Assembly (NCBI RefSeq): GCF_031195445.1
Contig: NZ_CP133480.1
Span: 4,022,501-4,086,500, forward strand
Source: Acuticoccus sp. MNP-M23
GTDB taxonomy: Bacteria; Pseudomonadota; Alphaproteobacteria; Rhizobiales; Amorphaceae
Direction: 5' to 3'
DNA length: 64,000 nt
Shown: piece by piece, positions 40,860 through 49,737 of the stretch
Layout of the letters: each line of letters starts with the position of its first letter
How positions within the stretch are numbered: position 1 is the first letter of the stretch
Translations under genes and position numbers: made by a program
Notes under the pieces: generated by a model
Databases searched by the model: none
What the model saw: only the letters and a program-made list of their open reading frames with translations
Told to the model about the DNA's origin: nothing

Positions 40860-42389
40860 ATGACACAGCCTGCGCTGCTAGAGGCGCGCCATATCACCAA
40901 ATCGTTCGGTCCCGTGCGCGCGTCCGATGACGTGTCGCTTTCGGTGAGCGAGGGCGAGATCGTCGCTCTTCTGGGCGAGAACGGCGCGGGCAAGTCGACC
41001 CTCGTCAAGATGATGTTCGGCACCCTCCAGCCAGACGATGGCGCCTTCTACTGGCGCGGCAAGGCGGCCAGGCTTGGCGAGCCCGCCGATGCCCGTGCCC
41101 TCGGCATTGCCATGGTGCACCAGCATTTCTCGCTGTTCGAGGCGTTCACCGCAGCGCAGAACATTGCCCTTGCCCTGCCTGACCTGCCGATGGCGGAAAT
41201 TGCCGAGCGCACCCGCACGGTCAGCCGCGCCTACGGCCTGGCGCTGGACCCCGATGCGCTGGTCGCGGACCTTTCGGTGGGGGAGCGGCAGCGCATCGAA
41301 ATCGTCCGCTGCCTCCTCCAGAACCCGAAGCTCATCATCATGGATGAGCCGACGTCGGTGCTGACGCCGCAGGAGGTGGAGCGCCTGTTTGCGGTGCTGC
41401 GCCGGCTGGCCAGCGAAGGCTGCGCCGTCCTCTACATCTCCCACAAGCTGGACGAGGTGCGCGACCTTTGCTCCCGCGCCGTGGTGATCCGCGCCGGCCG
41501 CGTGGTTGCCGAAGCCGACCTTGCCGCCACAACCTCCGCAGCCCTTGCCGAAGCGATGGTGGGCGCTGCCATCAACACGGTGGAGCGGGCTGCCCCGGCG
41601 CAAATGCAAACCCCCGCGCTGGTGGTGAACGCGCTGACACAGGCCAGCAACCGCCCCTTCGGCACCGAGCTTCGGGACGTGACGTTCACCGTCCACGAGG
41701 GCGAGGTGTTCGGCATTGCGGGGATGGCCGGCAACGGGCAGGCGGAGCTCTTTGCCTGTCTCTCCGGCGAAAACCCGTCGCAGCGCGATGCCATCAGCCT
41801 CTTCGGCACCAGCGTGGGCGCAGGCGGCGTCGATGCCCGCCGGTCGCTGGGCGCTGCCTTCGTGCCGGAGGAGAGGCTCGGCCATGGCGCGGTGCCGGGG
41901 TTCGACCTTGTCGAGAACATCATCCTGTCCCGCCACCTGCCTGGTGACGGGACGGTGGGGCCGGGGGGGCTTGTCCGCCGCGGTGCGGCGCGGCGCGCGC
42001 TGGACCGGGTTGTCAGCCACATGGATGTGCGCGGTCCGGGGGCAAAGGCGCCCGCCCGCGCGCTGTCCGGCGGCAACCTGCAAAAATTCGTCATGGGCCG
42101 GGAGCTGGACCGCGCACCGCGCCTGCTGGTGGTCGACCAGCCCACATGGGGCGTGGACGCCGGGGCCGCCGCCAACATCCGCCAGGCCATCATCGACCTT
42201 GCAGCGGCCGGCGCCGCGGTGCTGGTAATTAGCCAGGATCTGGACGAGCTGTTCGAGATTGCGGGGCGCATTGCCGTCATCTCACAGGGGCGGCTTAGCG
42301 AAGCGCGGCCGGCCGGCGAGCTGACGCGCGTGGAGGTCGGCATTCTGATGGGCGCCGGGCACAATGAGGAGGCAAGCGTTGCGCATTGA
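40860..42389 (+). CDS. ABC transporter ATP-binding protein, nucleoside/sugar type (two NBDs)
   Basis: A 509-residue protein with two fused nucleotide-binding domains, as in RbsA, XylG and the BMP-linked nucleoside importers. First domain: Walker A LLGENGAGKSTLVKM at about residue 38, signature LSVGERQRIEIVRCL, Walker B LIIMDEPTSVLTP. Second domain: degenerate Walker A GIAGMAGNGQAEL, signature LSGGNLQKFVMGREL, Walker B LLVVDQPTWGVD. The asymmetry is normal for the family. It starts a four-gene importer operon with two permeases and a BMP-type binding protein. Substrate is likely a purine nucleoside or related compound, by analogy only. Confidence 0.92.
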   Translation: MTQPALLEARHITKSFGPVRASDDVSLSVSEGEIVALLGENGAGKSTLVKMMFGTLQPDDGAFYWRGKAARLGEPADARALGIAMVHQHFSLFEAFTAAQNIALALPDLPMAEIAERTRTVSRAYGLALDPDALVADLSVGERQRIEIVRCLLQNPKLIIMDEPTSVLTPQEVERLFAVLRRLASEGCAVLYISHKLDEVRDLCSRAVVIRAGRVVAEADLAATTSAALAEAMVGAAINTVERAAPAQMQTPALVVNALTQASNRPFGTELRDVTFTVHEGEVFGIAGMAGNGQAELFACLSGENPSQRDAISLFGTSVGAGGVDARRSLGAAFVPEERLGHGAVPGFDLVENIILSRHLPGDGTVGPGGLVRRGAARRALDRVVSHMDVRGPGAKAPARALSGGNLQKFVMGRELDRAPRLLVVDQPTWGVDAGAAANIRQAIIDLAAAGAAVLVISQDLDELFEIAGRIAVISQGRLSEARPAGELTRVEVGILMGAGHNEEASVAH

Positions 42390-43491
42390 ACTGAGGCGGC
42401 GCACCGGCGGTGCCAGCCTGCTGCGCGAGGTGGCATCGCCCGTCATTGCGGTGGCCTTCACCGCGCTGGTGGGGGCAGGGCTCTTCGCACTTCTGGGCAA
42501 GCCGCCGCTCAGCGCACTCCACGCCTATTTCATCGAGCCATTGTCGGACATCTGGTCGCTTCACGAGCTTGCGGTGAAGGCGGCGCCGCTCATCCTCATC
42601 GCAGTCGGCCTCAGCGCCTGCTACCGCGCCAATGTGTGGAACATCGGCGCGGAAGGCCAGCTTGTGGCAGGCGCCATTGCCGGCAGCGCCATTCCGGTTC
42701 TCTTTCCGGCAGCCACAGGGCCGTGGCTGATGCCGGCGATGATCGTGATGGCGATGGCCGGGGGGGCGGCATGGGCCAGCATTCCCGCGGTGCTGAAAAA
42801 CCGTTTCGGCGCCAGTGAAATCCTCGTCTCGCTCATGCTGGTCTACGTTGCCGAACTTCTGCTCGACTATCTGGTGCGTGGCCCCTGGCGCAATCCCGAG
42901 GGCTACAACTTTCCCGAAACGCGGCAGTTTCCGCCGTCGGCGCGGATCGGCGAGCTGTTTTCCGCCGGGGACTGGGGCGGCCGCGCCAACTGGGGCATCG
43001 TGATTGCGATCGCCATTGCGGTGCTGACCTGGCTGCTCCTGTCGCGCACCCTCAAGGGGTTCGAGATTTCGGTGAGTGGCGCCAGCCCGCGGGCCGCCCG
43101 CTTCGCCGGCTTCGACGCCCGCGCCACCGCGCTCTTCGTGTTCCTGTTCTCCGGCGCCCTGGCAGGGCTGGCGGGGATGATCGAGGTGTCGGGCGCCATC
43201 GGCCAGCTGCGGCCTTCCATCAGCCCCGGATACGGGTTTGCCGCCATCATCGTGGCGTTTCTGGGCCGGCTCAATCCGCTGGCGGTCATTCTGGCGGGGC
43301 TTCTTCTGGCGCTCACCTATCTGGGCGGGGAGGCGGCGCAGATGTCGCTCGGCCTGTCGGACCGGACGACGCGGGTCTTTCAGGGTGTTCTCCTTTTCAG
43401 CGTCCTGGCGAGCGAAACCCTCGTGCGTTACCAGATCCGCATCGTGCGGAACCGTCCGGCGGACGCCGCCCTGCCGGAGGCTGCGCGATGA
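42379..43491 (+). CDS. ABC transporter permease (BMP/nucleoside type), subunit 1
   Basis: A 370-residue permease with about eight to ten membrane helices, BPD-transp-2 family (VRGPWRNPEGYNFPETRQFPPSAR periplasmic loop, ASPRAARFAGFDARATALFVFLFSGALAGLAGMIEVSGAIGQL, typical of the YufP/NupP-like subunit). The start is best placed at TTG 42379: a perfect AGGAGG lies 6 bases before it, at 42367-42372, whereas the in-frame ATG 42364 precedes that site and has none of its own. Its first bases overlap the end of the ATP-binding gene, and its stop overlaps the next permease by four bases. Confidence 0.9.
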   Translation: MRIELRRRTGGASLLREVASPVIAVAFTALVGAGLFALLGKPPLSALHAYFIEPLSDIWSLHELAVKAAPLILIAVGLSACYRANVWNIGAEGQLVAGAIAGSAIPVLFPAATGPWLMPAMIVMAMAGGAAWASIPAVLKNRFGASEILVSLMLVYVAELLLDYLVRGPWRNPEGYNFPETRQFPPSARIGELFSAGDWGGRANWGIVIAIAIAVLTWLLLSRTLKGFEISVSGASPRAARFAGFDARATALFVFLFSGALAGLAGMIEVSGAIGQLRPSISPGYGFAAIIVAFLGRLNPLAVILAGLLLALTYLGGEAAQMSLGLSDRTTRVFQGVLLFSVLASETLVRYQIRIVRNRPADAALPEAAR

Positions 43492-44405
43492 TGGTCGAAG
43501 CTCTGCTCCTCACCGTCATCACCGCCGCAACGCCGCTTTTGCTTGCCGCCATCGGCGAGCTTGTGGCCGAGCGCTCCGGCGTTCTCAACCTTGGTGTGGA
43601 GGGCATGATGGTGGTGGGCGCGGTTGCCGCGTTTGCGGCCTCCCAGTCCACCGGCTCCACCTATGTGGGCATTCTGGCAGCGGTGCTGGCGGGCTCGGCC
43701 ATGGCGCTCTTGTTCGCCATCCTTGCGGTGTGGATGGCCACCAACCAGGTCGCGACGGGGCTGGCACTTACGCTGTTCGGGCTTGGCGTTTCGGGGCTGG
43801 TGGGCGAATCGTTCGTGGGTCTGCCCGGTCTGCGCCTCGCGCCAATCGAGATCCCGCTCCTGTCGGACATTCCCTTCATCGGAGAAGCGCTGTTCGGACA
43901 GGACATCCTGTTTTACGCATCAATCGCGCTCACCATCGGCGTTTCGTGGTTCCTGTTTCGCACGCGCGCGGGGCTGCGGCTGCGTGCCGTGGGCGACGCG
44001 CCGGTGGCGGCCCATGCCATCGGCATCAATGTTCTTCTGACGCGAACGCTGGCGGTGGTGTTCGGTGGCGCCTGCGCCGGTCTGGCCGGAGCGCAGCTGA
44101 CCCTTGTGTACACGCCCCAGTGGATCGAGAACATCAGCGCCGAGCGGGGCTGGATCGCCTTGGCGCTGGTGGTGTTCGCCAGCTGGCGGCCGGCCCGGCT
44201 TGTGGTGGGGGCGTACCTTTTCGGGGCTGTGACCAACCTTCAGTTCCAGGCGCAGGGGCTTGGCATTCCGGTCGCATCGCAGTTCCTGTCGGCGCTGCCT
44301 TATGTGGCCACCATCGTGGTACTGGTCGTGATCGCCTCCAACAGGCGCTTCACGATGATCAATACACCGGCCGCCCTCGGCCAGCCTTTCGTTCCGGATC
44401 GCTAG
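43488..44405 (+). CDS. ABC transporter permease (BMP/nucleoside type), subunit 2
   Basis: A 305-residue inner-membrane permease, partner of the preceding one (NupQ/YufQ-like). Family features: LLAAIGELVAERSGVLNLGVEGMMVVGAVAAFA near the N-terminus, LFGLGVSGLVGESFVG, and the cytoplasmic loop GLRLRAVGDAPVAAHAIGINV that contacts the ATPase; ERGWIALALVVFASWRP is the conserved late segment. ATG 43488 overlaps the upstream stop (ATGA). The binding-protein gene follows after 71 bases. Confidence 0.92.
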   Translation: MMVEALLLTVITAATPLLLAAIGELVAERSGVLNLGVEGMMVVGAVAAFAASQSTGSTYVGILAAVLAGSAMALLFAILAVWMATNQVATGLALTLFGLGVSGLVGESFVGLPGLRLAPIEIPLLSDIPFIGEALFGQDILFYASIALTIGVSWFLFRTRAGLRLRAVGDAPVAAHAIGINVLLTRTLAVVFGGACAGLAGAQLTLVYTPQWIENISAERGWIALALVVFASWRPARLVVGAYLFGAVTNLQFQAQGLGIPVASQFLSALPYVATIVVLVVIASNRRFTMINTPAALGQPFVPDR

Positions 44406-44476
44406 AATTGCTGCACCGATCCGGTCCGGAATTTGCATCCGTTCCTATTCGACCCACGAACAAGAGGTTCAATTTG

Positions 44477-45547
44477 ATGAGACGCGCCCTCATACTTGCC
44501 GCGACGCTTGCCGTTGCCGCGCCCGGCCTTGCGAGCGCCCAGGACGATCCGACCAAGGCCTGCTTCGTCTATGTCGGCCCCATCGGCGACTTTGGCTGGT
44601 CCTACCAGCACGATCAGGCCCGGCTCGATGCCGAAGAGAAGTTCGGCGACAAGCTGGAGACCGCCTACCTCGAATCAGTGCCCGAGGGCGCCGATGCGGA
44701 ACGCGCCATCGAGCGTTTCGCCCGTTCCGGCTGCGACATCATCTTCACGACATCGTTCGGTTACATGGACGCGACCAACAAGGTTGCCGGCCGTTTCCCC
44801 GGCATCAAGTTCGAGCACGCCACCGGCTACAAGCGCGAGCACCCCAACGTCTCGACCTACAATTCCAAGTTCTACCAGGGTCGCTATATTATCGGACAAA
44901 TTGCCGCATCGGTTTCGGAAACCGGCACTGCAGGCTACATCGCGTCCTTTCCGATCCCGGAAGTCATTCGCGGCATTGACGCCTTCCTGCTCGGCGCACA
45001 ATCGGTCGATCCGGACTTCGCGCTCAAGATCGTGTGGGTGAACTCCTGGTTCGACCCGGGCCGCGAGGCCGACGCTGCCAAAGCGCTGATCAGCCAGGGC
45101 GCCGATATTCTGACCCAGCACACCGATTCCACAGCCCCCATGCAGGTGGCGGCGGAGGAGGGCGTCCACGCCTTCGGTCAGGCGTCCGACCAGATCAAGT
45201 TCGGCCCGGAAACGCAGCTGACCTCCATCATCGACGACTGGGGTCCTTATTATATCGAGCGTATTCAGGCGGTTATGGACGGAACGTGGGAGCAGTCCGA
45301 CACCTGGCACGGCCTCGCCGAGGGCAACGTCGCCATGGCGCCCTACACCAACATGAGCGATGAAGTTGCGGCAAAGGCCAAGGAAACCGAGGAGGCCATC
45401 AAGTCCGGCGCCCTCGAGCCTTTCACCGGACCGATAAACAAGCAGGACGGCAGCGAGTGGCTGGCCGACGGAGCCACCGCCGACATCGGAGAACTGCTCG
45501 GCCTCAATTTCTATGTTGAAGGCGTAGACGGTTCCATTCCGAACTAA
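44477..45547 (+). CDS. BMP family ABC transporter substrate-binding protein
   Basis: A 356-residue periplasmic binding protein of the BMP/PnrA (Med) family. Signal peptide MRRALILAATLAVAAPGLASAQ; the mature part begins with the family strand KACFVYVGPIGDFGWSYQHDQ, then CDIIFTTSFGYMDAT, GRYIIGQIAASVSETGTAGYIASFPIPEVIRGIDAFLLGA, ADILTQHTDSTAPM and a C-terminal FTGPINKQDGS. A single early cysteine (Cys at about 30) is not in a lipobox, so it is soluble rather than lipid-anchored. Related proteins bind purine nucleosides or, in some proteobacteria, other small molecules. Last gene of the operon, before a hairpin. Confidence 0.92.
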   Translation: MRRALILAATLAVAAPGLASAQDDPTKACFVYVGPIGDFGWSYQHDQARLDAEEKFGDKLETAYLESVPEGADAERAIERFARSGCDIIFTTSFGYMDATNKVAGRFPGIKFEHATGYKREHPNVSTYNSKFYQGRYIIGQIAASVSETGTAGYIASFPIPEVIRGIDAFLLGAQSVDPDFALKIVWVNSWFDPGREADAAKALISQGADILTQHTDSTAPMQVAAEEGVHAFGQASDQIKFGPETQLTSIIDDWGPYYIERIQAVMDGTWEQSDTWHGLAEGNVAMAPYTNMSDEVAAKAKETEEAIKSGALEPFTGPINKQDGSEWLADGATADIGELLGLNFYVEGVDGSIPN

Positions 45548-45555
45548 TAAGACGC

Positions 45556-45587
45556 AGCAGAGCGGATCGAAACGGTCCGTTCTGCTT
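45556..45587 (+). terminator. Probable terminator of the BMP operon
   Basis: AGCAGAGCGGA at 45556-45566 pairs with TCCGTTCTGCT at 45576-45586 (one G-T pair), loop of 9, followed by only TCAACC. Good stem, no real T-run. Confidence 0.5.
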
Positions 45588-45719
45588 CAACCATGTGTTA
45601 TTCGTCAAAATTGTTCGTAATTGGATCTAATTTCCTTTCATTGGAAACAATTTTGCGCCACAGTAATTGCGTGCGCTACGCTTTCATGCGGCCGTTCGAG
45701 AGCGACTTCGAGGGCGATA

Positions 45720-47423
45720 ATGGCAAGAACGAACCGACTGCGGATCCGTTTGTACGGACCGTTTACCCTGTGCTGGGACGACGGCGAAGAAATCGACCTT
45801 CGCAGCAACAAGGCGAAGGCGATCCTGGCGTTGCTTGCAACTGCGCCTGAAGGAAAGCGGACCCGTACCTTCATTCAGGATATTCTCTGGCAACTTTCGG
45901 GGCCGGATCATCGGCGCGCCAGTCTGCGGCAGGCGCTGAGCTCAATGAAACGCCTGCTGGGCACAGACGCCTTCAGCACGATCTTCCTCGTCTCCAACGA
46001 TACGATCCGCCTTCGGCCGGAGTGTTTCGTGATGGTTGGCGGGCCGAAGGACGGTGTTTTCCTCGAAGGTCTCGACGTGACGTCGAAGGAATTCAACGAA
46101 TGGGTCGGCGAGCAGCGCGCTGCAACGCCCGATACGGCACGCCTTCCGGCATCCCCCATCGGGGCGGACGAGACGGCCGGTGCGTGGCGCAATGGCGCGG
46201 TCAAGGCCGAGGTCCTTCGTGAGCGGCTGCTGCCTGTCGTGGCTGTCATCCCCTTCGCGGGCGTGGACGGGCAGGGGCTTGGCTCCCATTTCGGCGATGC
46301 CGTCGCCCAGGACATCACGCGCAGCCTGTCGCGCTCGCCCTTCATTGCCGTCATCTCGCACCTGTCCAGCCGCAACGAGCGCCTGCGCAGCGCGCAGCTC
46401 AGTGAGCTGAAAGACCTCCTCAACGCCGATTACGTGATCTACGGTCAGGTGCGCCTCGGCGACGACCGTTTCCGTCTCGACGTGGATTTTGTCGACGCCG
46501 CCACCGGCCGCCTGTGCTGGACCGAGGATTTCACGGGCAAGGTGAAACACTTCTTCGAGGGCAGCGACGAGGTGGTCCACACCGTCGCCGACGCCATCAC
46601 CCGCGCGGTGCTGAGCGAGGCCATCGGGCCGCTCACCACCATGCGCCTGCCCGACATCGAGACGCATCGCCTCCTCAGCGCCGGCATCACGCTGATGCAC
46701 CGGCAGGCGCCCTCCAGCTTCAAACAGGCACGGGAGTGTCTGGAAGAGGTTGTCGGCCGGGCACCGCGGCACAGCCTGCCGCGCGCCTGGCTCGCCAAAT
46801 GGTATGTGCAGCACATCAAGCAGGGGTGGAGCACCAACGAGACGGCAGACATCGCCGTGGCCAAGGACACCGCGGCCCGCGCGCTGGACTGCAACCCGTC
46901 GTGCCCGTTCTCGCTGGCCGTGAACGGTTTCGTGCGCCACCACACCGCAAGTTTCGACAGGGCATTCGCCTTCCACGAGGAAGCGCTGGCCCACGATCCC
47001 AACAACTCGCTGGCGTGGCTTCTCACCGGTGTCCTGCACACCTTCATCGGTGAAGGCGAACAGGCCGTGCTGCACACCCAGCGGGCGCGCAAGCTGTCGC
47101 CGATGGACCCGTACCAATACTTCTACGATTCGATGGCCGCTGGTGCGGCCGCGGTCAACGGCGACTTCGAGAATGCGCTGGAGCTTGCGGATCTCTCGCT
47201 GCAGGCAAACCGGCGCTATCCCTCAACCTTGCGCGTGCGCACCTACTCCCTGGCGATGCTGGGCCGCGAGCGGGAGGCGGAGGCATGCGCTGCCGATCTG
47301 ATGCGCGCCGACCCCGGCTTCTCCATTGCGAAATATCGGGCAAGCCACCCCGCTGCCACCTACGACACCGGCCGTCAGTGGGGCGAAGTGCTTCACGGTG
47401 CAGGCGTTCCGCTCAACGCCTGA
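45720..47423 (+). CDS. Winged-helix / TolB-like / TPR transcriptional regulator (SARP-like)
   Basis: A 567-residue cytoplasmic regulator. Residues 1-95 form an OmpR/SARP-type winged helix (LRIRLYGPFTLCWDDGEEIDLRSNKAKAILALLATAPEGKRTRTFIQDILW, then RRASLRQALSSMKRLLG). Residues about 155-300 are a TolB-like alpha/beta domain (LPVVAVIPFAGVDGQGLGSHFGDAVAQDITRSLSRSPFIAVIS). The C-terminal part is helical with TPR-like repeats (about 340-530: AFAFHEEALAHDPNNSLAWLLTGVLHTFIGEGEQAVLHTQRARKLSPMD). Such regulators sense an unknown signal through the C-terminal part. GAGGG precedes ATG 45720. It follows the BMP importer and could control it. Confidence 0.8.
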   Translation: MARTNRLRIRLYGPFTLCWDDGEEIDLRSNKAKAILALLATAPEGKRTRTFIQDILWQLSGPDHRRASLRQALSSMKRLLGTDAFSTIFLVSNDTIRLRPECFVMVGGPKDGVFLEGLDVTSKEFNEWVGEQRAATPDTARLPASPIGADETAGAWRNGAVKAEVLRERLLPVVAVIPFAGVDGQGLGSHFGDAVAQDITRSLSRSPFIAVISHLSSRNERLRSAQLSELKDLLNADYVIYGQVRLGDDRFRLDVDFVDAATGRLCWTEDFTGKVKHFFEGSDEVVHTVADAITRAVLSEAIGPLTTMRLPDIETHRLLSAGITLMHRQAPSSFKQARECLEEVVGRAPRHSLPRAWLAKWYVQHIKQGWSTNETADIAVAKDTAARALDCNPSCPFSLAVNGFVRHHTASFDRAFAFHEEALAHDPNNSLAWLLTGVLHTFIGEGEQAVLHTQRARKLSPMDPYQYFYDSMAAGAAAVNGDFENALELADLSLQANRRYPSTLRVRTYSLAMLGREREAEACAADLMRADPGFSIAKYRASHPAATYDTGRQWGEVLHGAGVPLNA

Positions 47424-47446
47424 GGCCGAAGCCGGCAGCAACTTTG

Positions 47447-47480
47447 AAAGGCTCGCACCTTCGCGGTGCGGGCCTTTTTT
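47447..47480 (+). terminator. Rho-independent terminator of the SARP-like gene
   Basis: AAAGGC and CGCACC (47447-47459) pair with GGTGCG and GCCTTT (47465-47477), with one T-G pair between, loop TTCGC, T-run to 47480. Confidence 0.88.
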
Positions 47481-47912
47481 GCTTGTCGAGATCCCTGGTC
47501 ATGGGGGCGTGCGAGAGCGTGAGGTGAACCATCCGTGACAGCGTGAATTCACACCGTTTGCGACTACTTTTTCGGTAAAGTCACTGAATCCATTGAGGTG
47601 GTTCGTGTTTCACGCACATTTCACGGTCGCGTTACGGTGGTGTTGCATCAACGTGATTGTCGATGCGCTATTGTTTTCATGTGGATTGAACAAAAAGCGC
47701 GAATAACTGTCGTTCGATAGCTAAACGTTTCGTTTAACCACCACCGGTCGCGGTCCAGCGCCTCGCCTGTTCAAGCATCGGCTGACAGGCGTATCTCGGG
47801 TCGCTCTGTCCGGTGCGAAGGTGTGAAGACTTTGTGGCATCCGTCCGCCAGCACAAATGCGCTGCGGCTGGATCGAGAACCACGCCACATGGTGTGAGGT
47901 CGGAGAAAAACG
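47481..47912. other. Intergenic region without a recognisable gene
   Basis: A 432-base gap, noticeably AT-richer than its surroundings between about 47540 and 47740. No frame has a ribosome binding site and family-like product. A short palindrome-like element AAACGTTTCGTTT lies at about 47724-47736 and might be an operator. The region should carry the promoter of the small gene at 47913. Confidence 0.4.
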
Positions 47913-48149
47913 ATGAACGTGCGTCTGGAATTGCTGACGGGTTACGACGATTTCGGCAACCTCATTTTCCTCCCGTCCGCGGCAAACGCCTGCGGGCTGG
48001 AGCTTCTTGACGATCTGAACACCTGTCCGGCCTGCGGCAACGCCATCGGCGGTGAAGGCGATTGCGCAATCCAGAAGGCCGAGAGAGCCGAAGCCCCCGG
48101 CATCCGGGCGTCTGATCCAAGGCTTGCCGTGGCCGGCGAAGACGCCTGA
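47913..48149 (+). CDS. Small cysteine-containing hypothetical protein
   Basis: A 78-residue protein starting MNVRLELLTGYDDFGNLIFLPSAANACGLEL. Four cysteines are present (27, 38, 41, 51), with CPACGNAIGGEGDC resembling half of a zinc ribbon. The C-terminal third is Ala/Glu-rich and probably disordered. GGAG lies about 9 bases before the ATG. It converges on the aminotransferase gene. I do not recognise a family; it could bind zinc. Confidence 0.55.
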   Translation: MNVRLELLTGYDDFGNLIFLPSAANACGLELLDDLNTCPACGNAIGGEGDCAIQKAERAEAPGIRASDPRLAVAGEDA

Positions 48150-48246
48150 CCCATCAGGAAAAGGCGCACAGGCCCATAGCCGGCGCGCCCCATGATGATG
48201 GCACCCCAGCAGCTTGATCGGCGACCGGGGCAAGAGGTTATCGCGT

Positions 48247-49620
48247 TCAGTCGAGAACGTCAGCCACCGCGCCCTTCACGGCGTCTGCGATCTGGTGCGC
48301 TTCGGCCGTGGTGAGGCAGAGCGGCGGTGCAAACCCGAGGATGTCCCCGCCCGGCATCGCGCGGGCGATGACGCCGCGTGCCGCCATCGCAGCAGCAAGC
48401 TTGGGGCCGATCTTTCTGGCCGGATCGAATGCCTTGCGCGCGGCCACGTCCTCGTGGAACTCGACAGCGGCCAGGAGGCCCTCGCCGCGCACTTCGGCAA
48501 CGTGGTTGTGGGCGCCGACAGCATCAGACAGCGCACCGAGGAGCTCGGGGCCGACCTTGCGGGTATTTTCCAGAAGGCCCATCTCGTCGACCAGCTTGAG
48601 GTTGGCCACACCTGCGGCAGCGCCGAGCGGGTGCGCCGAGTAGGTCCAGCCGTGGCCGATCGCACCGCCGGAATCGTCCGTTCCCTTGGCCAGCACCTTG
48701 AACACCTTGTCCGACACGATCGTGCCCGACATTGGTGCGTAGGCCGAGGTGAGCCCCTTCGCGATGGTCATGAAGTCCGGTTCCATGCCGTAGTGGATCG
48801 AGCCGAACATCGAGCCGAGGCGCCCGAAGCCGCAGACGACTTCGTCCGCAATCAACAGGATGTCATGCTTTTTGAGGATAGGCTGGATTGCCTCCCAGTA
48901 ACCGGCGGGCGGGGGGACGATGCCGCCGGTGCCCAGCATCGGCTCGCCGATGAAGCCGGCGATGGTGTCCGCACCCTCGCGCTCGATCATCGCTTCCAGC
49001 TCACGGGCGCAGTAGGCGACGAAGTCCGCCTCGCTCATATCCGCGTCCGGGCGGTGCAGGTAGGACGGGGCCACCGTGTGGTGCACGCGGTCGAGCGGCA
49101 GGTCGTAGGTCTTGTGGAACAGCGGCAGGCCGGTCAGCGATCCGGTCATCAGGCCGGAGCCGTGATAGCCGCGCCAGCGCGAGATGATCTTCTTCTTCTC
49201 GGGCTTGCCGATGAGGTTGTGGTAGGACCACAGCAGCTTGATGTTGGTCTCGTTGGCGTCCGAACCTGACAGGCCGAAATACACCTTCGACATGTGCTCG
49301 GGCGCACGGTCCATCACCATTTTCGACAGGGTGATGGACGCTTCCGTGCCGTGCCCTGCGTAAGCGTGGTAGTAGGCGAGGGTCTTGGCCTGCGCGGCGA
49401 TGGCGTCTGCAATCTCCTGCCGGCCGTAGCCGACATTGACGCAGTAGAGGCCGGCAAATCCGTCGAGCATCTCGCGGCCGTCGCGGTCGCGGATCACACA
49501 GCCTTCACCGCCTTCGATGATCCGGCTGGTGGCGTCGCCGCGGGCGAATTCGCCAAGGGCGGTGCTTGGATGGAAGAAATTGTCGCGGTCCCACGCGGCG
49601 AGCTGGTCGTTGGTCAGCAT
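48247..49620 (-). CDS. Class III (omega-type) aminotransferase, PLP-dependent
   Basis: A 457-residue aspartate aminotransferase family (class III) enzyme. It opens FFHPSTALGEFARGDATSRIIEGGEGCVIRDRDGREMLDGFAGLYCVNVGYG, has VYFGLSGSDANETNIKL (phosphate binding), ISRWRGYHGSGLMTGSLTGL, and DILLIADEVVCGFGRLGSMFG with the PLP Asp, then FMTIAKGLTSAYAPMSG with the Schiff-base lysine. The sequence resembles polyamine/beta-alanine:pyruvate transaminases. AAAGGAGG precedes the ATG. It lies upstream-adjacent in an amine-type catabolic island with a glutamine-synthetase-like ligase 117 bases away. Amine donor unknown; putrescine-like amines or beta-amino acids are plausible. Confidence 0.9.
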   Translation of the reverse strand: MLTNDQLAAWDRDNFFHPSTALGEFARGDATSRIIEGGEGCVIRDRDGREMLDGFAGLYCVNVGYGRQEIADAIAAQAKTLAYYHAYAGHGTEASITLSKMVMDRAPEHMSKVYFGLSGSDANETNIKLLWSYHNLIGKPEKKKIISRWRGYHGSGLMTGSLTGLPLFHKTYDLPLDRVHHTVAPSYLHRPDADMSEADFVAYCARELEAMIEREGADTIAGFIGEPMLGTGGIVPPPAGYWEAIQPILKKHDILLIADEVVCGFGRLGSMFGSIHYGMEPDFMTIAKGLTSAYAPMSGTIVSDKVFKVLAKGTDDSGGAIGHGWTYSAHPLGAAAGVANLKLVDEMGLLENTRKVGPELLGALSDAVGAHNHVAEVRGEGLLAAVEFHEDVAARKAFDPARKIGPKLAAAMAARGVIARAMPGGDILGFAPPLCLTTAEAHQIADAVKGAVADVLD

Positions 49621-49737
49621 CACGGCCTCCTTTGGTCGCACGGCCCGGACAGCGGCGCACGCCGTCCTCACGGTGCGGCCGTCGGAGCCTGTCTTCAATG
49701 GTTGTACAGGCGCGGGACGAGTGCGCCAGAGTTGCTC

